DNA from: Botryosphaeria dothidea
Taxonomy: Eukaryota > Ascomycota > Dothideomycetes > Botryosphaeriales > Botryosphaeriaceae
NCBI GenBank assembly: GCA_011503125.2
Contig: WWBZ02000001.1
Location: forward strand, 1,984,001 to 2,048,000
Reading direction: 5' to 3'
DNA: 64,000 nt
In this document: positions 48,101 through 58,059 of the stretch, piece after piece
How the letters are laid out: every line of letters begins with the position of its first letter
Numbering within the stretch: the first letter of the stretch is position 1
Translations under genes and position numbers: made by a program
The notes under the pieces: generated by a model
Told to the model about the DNA's origin: nothing
What the model saw: only the letters and a program-made list of their open reading frames with translations
The model's database searches: none

Positions 48101-48685
48101 TCCCTTCTTCGCTCGAAGCTTGACCACCACGCTTCTTCTGCAATAGTGCTATCAACACAGCGCGCTTCACCAGTTGAAAAGGACGGCTTATGAGGCCTTG
48201 ATGATGAAGATAAGCATGTTTCGCGGTACACTGGGCCCGCGTTCATCCCGTCCTCCTTTTTCGGTTCAACGTGCGGAGATCAGACTATAGGACCGAGAAT
48301 TGGGGACCTCAGATCTTCTAGCACGCGCTTATGACGTGCATATGGAAATCTCAAGCGCGTGGATGATCATTTGCCTTTGCATGACTCAGCACAAGTTGTT
48401 TCGAAATGGCACAAAGCTGGTCGACTTTGCAAATCATTTCCCCAACTTTCCAAGGATTCCGTTGGTCGAAGTTCCAATACAACGCTGTCTTTTGATAAGG
48501 GCTCGAAAGACTACATGTTTCTAACTCAATAAAGACGCTCCCACCAAACGCCGTGCTCAACAGATATCTATTCAGCTCAGGATTGCTCATGGCGTCATCG
48601 CATCTCGAGGACACCCACAGCACCTCTTATGACCGTTCCCCGGTCACTTGCTAGCACGAGAATACATTTTCGCTGCCTTTCGGTC
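45115..48685. other. 3.6-kb gene-free region, GC-rich in the middle
   Basis: No supported gene. Between 46,490 and 47,820 several frames of 130-280 codons overlap on both strands, all Arg/Pro/Ala/Ser-rich, without domains and mostly without ATG starts. A 12-13-bp motif with core CGTTCGAAG occurs three times (47467-47479, 47637-47649, and inverted at 47728-47739). A long non-coding transcript, long leader or lineage-specific gene cannot be excluded. Confidence 0.45.
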
Positions 48686-49378
48686 TCAGTACGCTGTCCT
48701 CGTTCTCTTCAAGCCCGCCCGATACGCGGTACTCGGCTCATACCCCGATCCATACCCGGGCCCAACGACGCCATTGCTCGCATTCCATCCAGCGGCATCG
48801 CCATCCCCGAGTCCATATCTCAGGCCTGCGTATCCGCCAGCGGTTCTCCCTGTACTGCCACTCATAGAATGATAACTCCCCTGACTGCGCTGGCTATACG
48901 CCGCCGGCCGCCTGTTCACTCTGCGGCTCTCCCTCCTGCTGGTCCGCCTCTTGCGCTTCTCCGCATTGTCGACACTGCCGGTGTTGCTGTGGCCCTCCTC
49001 TTTGCGCTTGAGCTGCTGCACCTCGTCCCAGCGCGCGCCGCCGAAGAGGATGTTTTCGGAGTAGATGAGCGGCTTGGGCCCGCCCGGGTAGCGGCCTTTG
49101 CGCACCTTGCGCCGGCGGTGAAAGTAGGTGCAGCTCAGGTAGAAACCGTGAATGTGCGAGGGGATTATTGCGGCAAGGAAGAGGAAGCTACGTTCCGTCA
49201 GCATGGTTGCGGGTCTCGTTTGCAATGGAGATGTCGAGAGTTCGACGAGCGGGGTACGCGGACGCTAGACTTACGCATTTATGAGGGTGTCGACGCCGAA
49301 GCCGGTCAGGAAAATGACGGCGAGAGGAGGGAAGAAGATGTTGGTGAGAGTGATGAAGACGCGGTAGCAGATGGCCAT
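48686..49378 (-). CDS. Pmp3/UPF0057 small membrane protein with long C-terminal tail
   Basis: Two exons on the minus strand, 49378-49275 and 49187-48686, with an 87-bp intron; 201 residues. The first 55 residues are the Pmp3 (plasma-membrane proteolipid 3 / RCI2) domain. It has two hydrophobic helices with the family signature FFPPLAVIFLTGFGVDTLIN, then FLFLAAIIPSHIHGFYL. In yeast Pmp3 modulates membrane potential and salt tolerance. Typical members end here; this one continues for about 145 residues with YFHRRRKVRKGRYPGGPKPLIYSENIL, a very basic segment, then a Gly/Tyr/Ser-rich tail, all predicted cytosolic. Such extended forms occur in filamentous fungi. The intron lies at the classical point between the helices. 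Confidence 0.88.
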
Positions 49379-50583
49379 GATTGTCGCCCGTGTTTCCCGA
49401 TTGCTCGGGAGCTGTCTCACACGGCTGGTCGGGAGCGACGATTGGCGTGCGACGATCGCGAATGCTTAGCGCGCGCTCGATCGTGATTCTTGGGATGTGG
49501 AGATGGGAGGAAAACGAAAAGATGAGTCCAGACCGCGCGCAAATACCCACTCGGCGCGGGACTTACTGGAATTTGAGAAGAGCGCTGGCCTTGTAATTAA
49601 GGCGTCCCTCCCCTTGGACACGACACTTGGACCCTGAATTCTGCATGTCTCCTGCCAGGATTTCTGGTGAAACGGCTGCCAACGAGCTTGATTTGGCCCG
49701 GGGTGGTGACGTCACCCATCCAAAGGGGAATCTCGCAACGGGAGCATCTCCGTTCAGCCCTACTGTATCGATAAGGAAAGTATGAAGATTGCGAACCCAC
49801 GCGCACTTCTGCTCTGTCATCAAGACTCTCGAAATATTCTTGAAGTAAGTCGGTTAAAGCAGTCCATACGCCCTCGAGAGATACAGATGAGTTTAACGGC
49901 GGCCAGCCCAAACCAGCCGCTGACGATGGTGGCTGCTGATGCTGACCCCTGGGGCTGTATATGCGTTCCCTTCAGACACCCTCTTGCTGCAGTTCCATCT
50001 TGATCTCAAACGAATCCGTCTCTGAGCAAAAGTGAGAAGTAGCATGGCTGCCTCTTCTGTGTTCTGACAACCATGCGGAAGCTTTTAACTCATATCCCTG
50101 CTGCCATCCCGGATCTCAAACTCCTGCTCCAATTACTTGAAGATACATCCCAAGATTGAAGAAACAGTGGTTTGCTCTAAGGCCTCCCTTTATCCTAGCT
50201 TTCTCAAGAATACTGCGACGAAGTGTCAGCACCATCCGTGGCGTTGAATCAGCATTTTCGGCCGAGGGTTATCTTCGGGAAAACTGTGTCCGATGAATTT
50301 GACATGACCACTTCCTATCTAGGCAAGATGAAAGATTTACTGCTAGTGCGACGTGGATAACTCTTAAATCCGGAGTACGAAGATGGCTTAGAGTGGGGCC
50401 CATGATTCAATTCGCCGGCGATAAGGAGTTAAGTGTGCATGCCTCGTTGCCATTCTCTCCTTGCAGAAGTATTTAATGGAACAGTTCTAGACAACGGAGC
50501 TCAGAAGTACAGTTGTTCTACTTCATCAAATTTCGACGTCTTTCTATTTCGGATATCTATCCAGAGATCCACCGAGTTTCACC
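49379..50583. other. Intergenic, no gene seen
   Basis: Promoter sides of the Pmp3 gene (-) and the aldo-keto reductase gene (+). Only short open frames. Confidence 0.6.
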
Positions 50584-51652
50584 ATGAGCACAGGCAAGCC
50601 CGCCATGAAGGCCGTCTTCGGCGCCATGACCATTGGGATCCCGGGTAAGTCTGATCAGGAGTTTATTGGATGTATGATAGGTTCTAATCTTCAGAGCAGG
50701 CATCGAAATGACCCGAGTCCACACGCTCAAAGAGACCGCCGATCTCCTCGACACCCTCCAAAAACACGGCCACAACGAAGTCGACAGCGCACGCGTCTAC
50801 GGCCAAGGCTCATCCGAAAGTTACCTCGGACAGCTGAAGCCATCCTGGCAGGAGCGCGGTATCGTCATGGAGACGAAGCTCTACCCGAACAAGGGCAAGG
50901 GCATGTCGAAAGAGGAATACTCGCACTCGCCCGAAGACCTCCGCCGCGGCCTTCTGGACAGCCTGAAGGCGCTCAACGCCGACAAGATCGACATGTGGTA
51001 TCTGCATGGGCCGGACCGGAGCCGCCCGTTCGAGGAGACGCTGCGTGAAGTCAACCAGCTGCACAAGGAGGGCTACTTCAACCGCCTCGGCATCAGCAAT
51101 TACCAGGCCTGGGAGGTCGCCCAGATCTGCGAGATCTGCAAGAAGAACGGGTGGATCATGCCGAGCGTCTATCAGGGCCTGTACAACGCTTTCCACCGCG
51201 TGGTTGAGGCTGAGTTGATCCCCTGCCTGAGGAACTACGGAATGGCGCTGTATGTTTTCAACCCGCTCGCCGGCGGATTCTTGACAAGCAGATACCAGAA
51301 GGAGCAGACGGAGTTTCAGGAGGGTGAGCGGTTCGATAAAAGCAGGTGGCAGGGTAAGCTCTTCCATAGCCGCTACTGGAATGATCCGATGTGGGAGGCT
51401 TTGGAAGGGCTCAGGCCGGTGGCAAAGAAGCATGGGATCTCGGAGGTGGAATGTGCATTGAGGTGGTTGGCGCACCATTCGGCTTTGAAGGAGGAGCTTG
51501 GAGATGCAGTCATTGTGGGGGCAAGCAAAACACAGCACTTGGAAGACAATCTGGCGGCTCTGGAGCAGGGCCCACTACCGGAGGATGTGGTCCAGGCCTT
51601 GGATGCCGGATGGGAGAAGACTCGTGCTTTGCCTCTGAAATTCTGGCATTGA
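50584..51652 (+). CDS. Aldo-keto reductase, AKR7-like
   Basis: Two exons, 50584-50644 and 50700-51652, with a 55-bp intron splitting a Gly codon; 337 residues. NADPH-dependent reductase of aldehydes or ketones with a TIM-barrel fold. The catalytic tetrad can be placed: Asp and Tyr in VDSARVYGQG, Lys in METKLYP and His in WYLHGPD. GISNYQAWEV and IVGASKTQHLEDNL are the usual cofactor-side motifs. The overall pattern resembles the aflatoxin-aldehyde reductase group (AKR7) more than the D-arabinose dehydrogenase group. Cytosolic, no signal. The substrate is unknown, and no pathway genes are beside it. The copia element is inserted 99 bp beyond its stop, probably in or just after the 3'UTR. Confidence 0.9.
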
Positions 51653-51746
51653 AGGAATCCCTTTAGATCAGATCAAAGGCAACAATGTACACAAGCACGG
51701 GGAACACTTGTGCATTCTATGCTATTGCCAGTTCACAGTAATCTAG

Positions 51747-51751
51747 GTTAT
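51747..51751. repeat. Target-site duplication, left
   Basis: GTTAT directly before the left LTR; the same five bases follow the right LTR at 56957-56961. Five bp is usual for Ty1/copia integrases. Confidence 0.9.
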
Positions 51752-51949
51752 TGATAGAATGCATGGACTGCAGTGGAGGCCATGGGCCTGGAATGACTCT
51801 TCCTTTGTTCTCTTTGTTCACTCATATCTCCAAGACCATTGGCAGATTAGCTCTAATAGCTCGCTTAACGAGCAGAGCTTGGCAGTTGGGTATATCAACC
51901 CCTGCCAACTCTCTCTTCAATCGATCATCCTTTCGCACCACATCCATCA
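51752..51949 (+). repeat. Left LTR (198 bp)
   Basis: Begins TGATAGAATG and ends CATCCATCA. By eye it is identical to the right LTR; the open frames of both LTRs translate identically in two frames. Confidence 0.96.
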
Positions 51950-51961
51950 GGTTATGAGCCC
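51950..51961 (+). promoter_or_regulatory. Primer-binding site, half-tRNA-iMet type
   Basis: GGTTATGAGCCC abuts the left LTR. It is complementary to GGGCTCATAACC, the anticodon-loop region of eukaryotic initiator tRNA, not to a tRNA 3' end. This matches the copia mode in which a cleaved 5' half of initiator tRNA primes reverse transcription. Confidence 0.75.
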
Positions 51962-52043
51962 GGCCCGCCTCTTCGACGAGCCACTCGCGACTGGATCAAT
52001 ATCTACTCGTCACCTGCGCATATTCGCAACGACACATTCAGCA

Positions 52044-52136
52044 GCCCTCTCTTCATTTGAGTAACCTGCACCCCGTGGCCCTCAATTCGAGTAACCCACA
52101 CTTAGCGGCCCTCTTTATTGGAGCAACCCGCGCCCG
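52044..52136 (+). repeat. Three imperfect tandem repeats in the copia leader
   Basis: Units of about 30 bp begin at about 52044, 52077 and 52107, each with GCCCTC then GAGTAACC- or GAGCAACC-like blocks. They lie between primer site and Gag ATG and may serve an RNA-level function. Confidence 0.6.
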
Positions 52137-52186
52137 GCATTTCAAAGCCACCCAACCCTCCCGGACAAACGCACTGTTTACCAAGC

Positions 52187-55100
52187 ATGGCGGACTCCGA
52201 CTTGACGCGCATGCGTGTTCCAAAGCTTAAGTCAGCTGCGGATTATCGCTCATGGCGTCGTGCTATCGACGGCTTGTTTGATAGCCTTAACCTTACTGAT
52301 TACGTTACAGGCCTCGAAGAAGAGCCTGAGGACGTCGACCGCGCAGATTACGGTACACCCGGCAAAGACGGCAAGATCAAACTTACTGCTGATCAGAAGA
52401 GCGCTTATGATCTTGCACGTCTCCCATACACCGACTGGCGTGTCAAAGACGGCAAGGCGCGCGCAATCATCGTCGCCTCCGTACCTGATTACCTTGCTAA
52501 TCAGTTGCCCAATACAGCCAAAGCGCAGTATGATTTCATCTGCGAACGCTACGGCGACGAAGGCCCCGGTCAGAAACAGGTGTTGCTATGCAACCTCCTA
52601 TATGCCAACCCATTTGACGGCAAAGATCTTCAGGAGTTCATCAACAAGTGGACTCAATCGCTTGCTAAATGCACGCGCGCAGGCATTACCATCAGCGATG
52701 AGATGAAGGTGTTACTCTTTGTCTGTAACATCGACGTCAGTAGCAAATTCAAGCGCTGGATTGACAACGTACGCGACAAGCTTCGACGTAACGAAAAGGT
52801 TGTGCTTGAAAGCATCATCCAGGACCTCATGGACAACTGGAAGACGCGAGAAACCTCGCTCAACACGAGTAATATCGTCGCCAATACGCGCGGCAATAAT
52901 AAGGGCAATAACAAGAGCAAAGGCGGCAAAAGTGATCGTCAAGGAAAGGACAAGGATGGTGACTCTCGCAAGTGTGAGTGCTGCGGCAACGCGTATAACA
53001 CTAAGTTGTGTTATCATCTACACCCTGAAAAGGCCCGCCCCGGATTTAAGAAGAATCAGGAGCTTGTAGACGCATATAACAACAGGGACAGTAACAAGTC
53101 AAAGAGCGGAGGCACAAACGCGCTTATGAATATGGCTATCGTCGCCTCCTCAACCAGCCAAGCCGACAACGACTCTGACACCAGTGAGGAGTCGCTACAG
53201 GACCTCTGGATTGTCGACACTGGAGCCCATGCGCACTACACGAACGACCTCTCGGCATTTATTACCTTCCGTTCAATACGCCCCTTCTTCACCGGTTCAG
53301 CAAGCGCCACAGGCATCCTCGTTTCAGGCATTGGCACAGTTTACTTTACCGCCGTATTATCAGACGGTAAAGAGGCTCCACGTACTCTATCAAACGTCTA
53401 CTACGCAGCCAACGTTGCAATCAATACCATCTCAACCGCCGTGCTGGAAGATAAGGATATACACTGGTCAACAAGAGATTGTTGTTTACGCAATAATCAT
53501 AACCAAGAACTGCTATACGCACCTCGCGATCGCAACATGAATCTCTATCCAGTCCAGCTTGCACAAGTGGGCAAAGGTGAACCTCTAGTTACGGAGGACA
53601 ACGAGGAGGAAGCAGCTACTAATAATAGTAGCCTGCTATTACCCATCATCGGCCACACCGTCGACATCAATCTCTTACATAGGCGAATGGCACACGCATC
53701 ATTTGACGCTGTTCGAAAACTCGCCCATCAAACAGGCATGCACCTAAAGGGCAAGGAGCAATACTGCGAAACCTGTGCACTTACCAAGGCTAGGCGCCAG
53801 CCTAGTCATATTCCGCAGCAACGCGCTGCTTATCCTGGCGATGTACTCCATGGAGACACGCTACAGGTTACCCAGGCTGGGTTAAAGGGTGAACACTACG
53901 CTCTTACACTCACTGATGACGCTACAGCTTATCGCTGGGGTGAGACTTTTAAGAATAAAAGCGAGGCCCATGACGCACTCATGCGGTTCCTCAAGCGCTG
54001 GCATAATCAGACCGGCAATCATATTAAGGTCCTGCGTATCGACGAAGGCCGTGAGTTCGCGCAAAAGCAACTAAAGGCTGCCTGCGACGAACTCGGTGTT
54101 GAGCTTCAGACTTCAGCACCCTATCATCCTGAGCAAAACGGTAAGGCTGAAAAGGCCAATCACATCACCGAGACACGCATACGCTCAATGCTATGCGATG
54201 CCAACCTCCCTCAGAGCCTCTGGCCTGAGGCATACGAGACTGCATTGAAGACCCTTAACCGTACGCCTACTCGCCTCAACGGCGGCAAAACGCCGCATCA
54301 AGCGCTAAAGGACGCGCTCACCAACACCACTGGCAACGTTCCAGATATTACCAGATGGCGTACATTTGGCAGCACTGCGTACGTTCACATTCCAAAGCAG
54401 AAACGCGCTCAAGGCGACAAGTTCAGCGTTCGCGCGCAAAAGGGCAAGCTTGTTGGCTATGACGGTGATTATATCTACCGCATATACATTGCGCCTCACA
54501 AGATTATCCGCTCGGCTCACGTTACTTTTGACGAAGCCAACACGACTCCACTGAGGACCAGTCCGCCCACTGATGACGATGAGCCCGCATGCGAATACGT
54601 TGAATTAACACTACAAGACCTTGACATCAACGATATCACGAAACCTCTACCACTCGACCTCCCACAACCGCCAGCTCATAAGCCTACGGAAACACAAAAT
54701 GGGGGGGTGACTGAGCTACAAGAGGACGAACTAAGCGACAGCAGCCAGCTATCGGCTACGGCTGGTGATACCCACGAGGAGCCACCTACTATAGTTGACG
54801 CTGAACCTGATACGCCCAGCGGCATTGAACTACCAGAGATGGGACAGTCAGAACCTTCGGGGGGTGATGAGCAGCAACAGCAGACTCAGACACAGCCACG
54901 GCGCTCAGCTAGAGAGCAAAAGCTTCGTCCTGAGGGACAGTCCTATCGTGATGAGGTTGCCTTAGATGACAGGCGTAAGCGCAACCGTAACCTTATGGCA
55001 CTGCCACCCACTATAGCATATGTATACGCAACCGCAGTATCACACGTACCACGTGTGAAAGCCAAGGACCTCCCACCTCCGCCTAAGACGTGGAAGGAGC

Positions 55101-56707
55101 TTCAGACTCACCCTCTTAGCAAACAACTCATGGAGGCCACGCATAAGGAGTTTCGTCAGCACATCAGGAACGGTACTTGGCGCAAGATCAAGCGTCCTAA
55201 CGGTAATATACGCATACTACCCGTTAAGTGGATTTGGAAGTACAAGGAGGATGCCGACGGCTACTTAGCCTCATTCAAAGCACGCCTCGTAGTACGCGGT
55301 GACAAGCAACGCCCAGGTCTAGACTACTTTGCTACCTACGCAGCCGTTGCACGCGCCTCTACACTACGTCTTATCTTCGCTCTCGTCGCTGTATACGACT
55401 TGGAATGCGAACAGGTGGATATTGTGTCCGCTTTCATACAAAGCCTCATGGACCAAAAGGGTGTGTACATACGCCTCCCAGAAGGATTCCGCGAGTACGA
55501 GGGCAACGAGGAGCTTATTGGTGAGTTGCTACGCTCGCTATACGGCCTTAAGCAGGCGCCTCTACTCTGGCAACAAGAGATTACCACCTTTCTGAAGAGC
55601 AAGGGCTACGAGCCCTTGTTTAGCGATCCATGCGTGTTTCACCACAAGGAACACAAAGGTGTTATTATCGTATACGTGGACGACATTCTCCTCATACACA
55701 AGCGCAAAGATGTTATTCTTAACATGCATAACGCCCTCGCTGAACGCTATGAGCTACGTAACCTTGGCCCAGTACGTCATTACTTAGGCATGCGTATTAT
55801 ACGCTGTCGCCGCACTCGACGTATCTGGATATCACAGGACACGTACATCGAAGAAATTGTACACAAATACGGCATGAGCAACAGCAAGCACACAAACACG
55901 CCCATGGTACCGGACGGTGCCAATCTTCAGCCGTTCAAGAGCACAGCTAGCCCGAATATCACTAGCGAATATCAAAGCCTTATAGGCTCTATTGGCTACG
56001 CAGCCAACATGACACGCGCCGACATTGCATACGCCACTCACAAGCTTTGTCAGTTTACGCATAACCCTAGCGAGGAGCACCTCTCCCACGCTAAACGCGT
56101 ACTTGCCTACCTTAACACATACCCTGACCTTGCTATATGCCTTGGGGGGGTAGAGGAAGGCGTGTTGGGTCTACAGCTACACCATAAAGGCGTATACGGC
56201 CCGCCTGGATTACAACTCCACGGCGCAGCTGATGCAGCATTTGCCGACAACGCAGATAATAGGAGCAGCACTTTTGGCTACGCATTCAAAGCAGCAGGCG
56301 GACTTATCTCATACAAGAGCAGCCGTCAGGGCCTCGTTGCAACATCGTCCACTGAGGCCGAGTACGTCGCAATGACGCATGCGGCAAAAGAAGCAATATG
56401 GCTTAAGCGACTCCTTCAGGAGCTGCAATACGACTATACTGACCTTCACCCACTACGACTAGAGGGCGACAATAAGCCAGCAATTGCACTTACAAGGCCA
56501 GAGAGATTCAACAACACAAGGACTAAGCACATTGAAGTGTATTGGCACTATATACGCGAGGAGGTTACACACGGCAATATCCAGCTATTATACGTATCGA
56601 CCAACGATATGATTGCTGACGGACTTACGAAGCCTCTACCACTTACGAAGTTTCGACGCTTCGTGAACCAGTTGGGCCTACAAGAACTTCCAAAACAGAG
56701 TTTATAG
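52187..56707 (+). CDS. Copia Gag-Pol polyprotein
   Basis: A single 1506-residue ORF from ATG 52187. Gag (about 1-300) opens with DYRSWRRAIDGLFDSL, followed near residue 262 by a Cys motif CECCGNAYNTKLC that lacks the usual His of a CCHC knuckle. The aspartic protease has DTGA at 344. Then comes the HHCC pre-integrase zinc domain (HRRMAH ... CETCALTKARR). The integrase has D557, D619 and E655, the DD35E spacing. After a variable Pro/Thr/Gln-rich region comes the reverse transcriptase (LPVKWIWKYK, VDIVSAF, LYGLKQAPLLW, YVDD at 1163-1166). RNase H has SSTEAEYVA (about 1389), the downstream GDN and the ADGLTKPL end. All catalytic residues are present. Gag and Pol share one frame with no shift site, so the Gag:Pol ratio must come from processing, splicing or another mechanism. 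Confidence 0.96.
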   Translation: MADSDLTRMRVPKLKSAADYRSWRRAIDGLFDSLNLTDYVTGLEEEPEDVDRADYGTPGKDGKIKLTADQKSAYDLARLPYTDWRVKDGKARAIIVASVPDYLANQLPNTAKAQYDFICERYGDEGPGQKQVLLCNLLYANPFDGKDLQEFINKWTQSLAKCTRAGITISDEMKVLLFVCNIDVSSKFKRWIDNVRDKLRRNEKVVLESIIQDLMDNWKTRETSLNTSNIVANTRGNNKGNNKSKGGKSDRQGKDKDGDSRKCECCGNAYNTKLCYHLHPEKARPGFKKNQELVDAYNNRDSNKSKSGGTNALMNMAIVASSTSQADNDSDTSEESLQDLWIVDTGAHAHYTNDLSAFITFRSIRPFFTGSASATGILVSGIGTVYFTAVLSDGKEAPRTLSNVYYAANVAINTISTAVLEDKDIHWSTRDCCLRNNHNQELLYAPRDRNMNLYPVQLAQVGKGEPLVTEDNEEEAATNNSSLLLPIIGHTVDINLLHRRMAHASFDAVRKLAHQTGMHLKGKEQYCETCALTKARRQPSHIPQQRAAYPGDVLHGDTLQVTQAGLKGEHYALTLTDDATAYRWGETFKNKSEAHDALMRFLKRWHNQTGNHIKVLRIDEGREFAQKQLKAACDELGVELQTSAPYHPEQNGKAEKANHITETRIRSMLCDANLPQSLWPEAYETALKTLNRTPTRLNGGKTPHQALKDALTNTTGNVPDITRWRTFGSTAYVHIPKQKRAQGDKFSVRAQKGKLVGYDGDYIYRIYIAPHKIIRSAHVTFDEANTTPLRTSPPTDDDEPACEYVELTLQDLDINDITKPLPLDLPQPPAHKPTETQNGGVTELQEDELSDSSQLSATAGDTHEEPPTIVDAEPDTPSGIELPEMGQSEPSGGDEQQQQTQTQPRRSAREQKLRPEGQSYRDEVALDDRRKRNRNLMALPPTIAYVYATAVSHVPRVKAKDLPPPPKTWKELQTHPLSKQLMEATHKEFRQHIRNGTWRKIKRPNGNIRILPVKWIWKYKEDADGYLASFKARLVVRGDKQRPGLDYFATYAAVARASTLRLIFALVAVYDLECEQVDIVSAFIQSLMDQKGVYIRLPEGFREYEGNEELIGELLRSLYGLKQAPLLWQQEITTFLKSKGYEPLFSDPCVFHHKEHKGVIIVYVDDILLIHKRKDVILNMHNALAERYELRNLGPVRHYLGMRIIRCRRTRRIWISQDTYIEEIVHKYGMSNSKHTNTPMVPDGANLQPFKSTASPNITSEYQSLIGSIGYAANMTRADIAYATHKLCQFTHNPSEEHLSHAKRVLAYLNTYPDLAICLGGVEEGVLGLQLHHKGVYGPPGLQLHGAADAAFADNADNRSSTFGYAFKAAGGLISYKSSRQGLVATSSTEAEYVAMTHAAKEAIWLKRLLQELQYDYTDLHPLRLEGDNKPAIALTRPERFNNTRTKHIEVYWHYIREEVTHGNIQLLYVSTNDMIADGLTKPLPLTKFRRFVNQLGLQELPKQSL

Positions 56708-56750
56708 GACTCGAATAAAGGTCAGGCTCTCATTCAGCCTCTCATGCCCT

Positions 56751-56758
56751 GGGGGGTG
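56751..56758 (+). promoter_or_regulatory. Polypurine tract
   Basis: GGGGGGTG directly before the right LTR, at the place where plus-strand DNA synthesis is primed. Shorter than usual and broken by one T. Confidence 0.55.
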
Positions 56759-56956
56759 TGATAGAATGCATGGACTGCAGTGGAGGCCATGGGCCTGGAA
56801 TGACTCTTCCTTTGTTCTCTTTGTTCACTCATATCTCCAAGACCATTGGCAGATTAGCTCTAATAGCTCGCTTAACGAGCAGAGCTTGGCAGTTGGGTAT
56901 ATCAACCCCTGCCAACTCTCTCTTCAATCGATCATCCTTTCGCACCACATCCATCA
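56759..56956 (+). repeat. Right LTR (198 bp)
   Basis: Same length and apparently the same sequence as the left LTR; followed by GTTAT, the second target-site copy. Confidence 0.96.
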
Positions 56957-56961
56957 GTTAT
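56957..56961. repeat. Target-site duplication, right
   Basis: GTTAT following the right LTR, matching 51747-51751. Confidence 0.9.
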
Positions 56962-57255
56962 CAAAGCAATTGTTCAAGCAACGCAATCAGTATTGTTTTC
57001 TCCGAAGCTGGACAAAAGTATAATCTTTCCACGAGATCTGTCATTTCCCCACATGATAGACGAATCAAAGCGCCGACCTGAGTGTTCCACTTGGGGCTAG
57101 CGCCGGCAGCGAGGAGTATATGTTAGACCGTCATCAGCAACGTCCTCTCTCCTCCTTCACCAGACAGGGTCAGAGAGAATTGGGTAAGTTTGCTGCTCCA
57201 CTTGGAAACTCGAGGTCACGATGACTACTTCCAGGCTACGTATCATCCATCGAAT

Positions 57256-58059
57256 ATGGCTTCTCTTAGGGAAAATACCGCTGTTCCGCCACCGCACAAC
57301 CAATACATCGGCTTCGCGCAGCTTCCCGACGAGCTACTTCTCATCATCGTCAGTCACGTTGAAAAAAAGAATGACTTGGTCACTCTGTGCCGGATCTCAC
57401 ATAACCTATGCCGCATCATCCAACCAGGTTTGTTCCAGGACTGCAGAGTTCGACCTAGGGATTACCGCTCCTTCCTCGGAATGGTGGTAATCCATCCAAA
57501 CCTCGCCGCATCTGTAACCTCGCTGGACTTCGACTTGAACATGGTCTACGAGCCGATGGACTATTGGGGTTCCAACCGAACCCAACCCACCATCAGCACG
57601 CTTCTCGCCGACCGGGTTCTGGAACGCACGCTCCGCAGATGCCGCTCGGGTAGCATAGACCTCCTGCACTTCAACACCATCATGCTTGCCACATTCAGCC
57701 TCATCGACAACGTCAATATGCTACACGGTCTTTCTGCGAATGATGGCGAAGTCATCCTGGTCCTCCTGCTTCTATCTCTTCCGAACCTCCAGAGCTTGCA
57801 CATCTGGCGAAACAGTATTGAACCTAGAAAGTCTAAGACTAAGCTTCTCGGCTACTTTCTGGACTCTCTCTAGAATGTTCAGGGTGCTCGCAGGCTACTC
57901 CAATACCTGAAAGTGCTTGAGTTCACTGATCGAGATTCTCACTATGTCCGCGAAGATAAGCCGCCGCTTTTTGTCGAATTCTCAAAGCTGGTTGCAAAAT
58001 CATTGCCATCTCTTGAGAGGTGCTTTCGTCGTGGACCGGGGCTCAGCGTGTACTACTAG
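57256..58059 (+). pseudogene. F-box protein gene with one in-frame stop
   Basis: From ATG 57256 the ORF gives 205 residues to TAG at 57871-57873. The same frame then continues without a break for 61 residues to TAG at 58057-58059, with good coding texture on both sides (NVQGARRLLQYLKVLEF after the stop). The N-terminal part is an F-box: LPDELLLIIVSHVEKKNDLVTLCRISHNLCRII. A leucine-rich, LRR-like part (LPNLQSLHIW) follows. F-box proteins carry substrates to SCF ubiquitin ligases. No intron with fitting phase removes the stop. It is either a recent nonsense mutation, a sequence error, or a shorter true product of 205 residues. It lies 295 bp downstream of the copia element. Fungal F-box/LRR families expand and decay readily. 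Confidence 0.6.

Larger units (their letters stand above)
51752..56956 (+). mobile_element. Complete Ty1/copia LTR retrotransposon
   Basis: A 5205-bp element: two 198-bp LTRs starting TG and ending CA, flanked by GTTAT duplications, with a primer site, a leader with tandem repeats, one Gag-Pol ORF of 1506 codons and a G-rich purine tract before the right LTR. The domain order protease, integrase, reverse transcriptase, RNase H defines the copia (Pseudoviridae) group. No stop, frameshift or C-to-T (RIP-like) decay is seen, and the LTRs look identical, so insertion is recent and the copy may be active. Confidence 0.97.

Noticed and set aside
52118..52186. Upstream extension of the copia ORF
   Set aside because: The frame is open but begins at TTG inside the leader repeats; the first ATG at 52187 begins the Gag-like sequence.
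57827..57873. Intron ending at CTCTCTAG to remove the F-box stop
   Set aside because: The only GT upstream gives the wrong phase and leads to a stop soon after; the donor is also poor.
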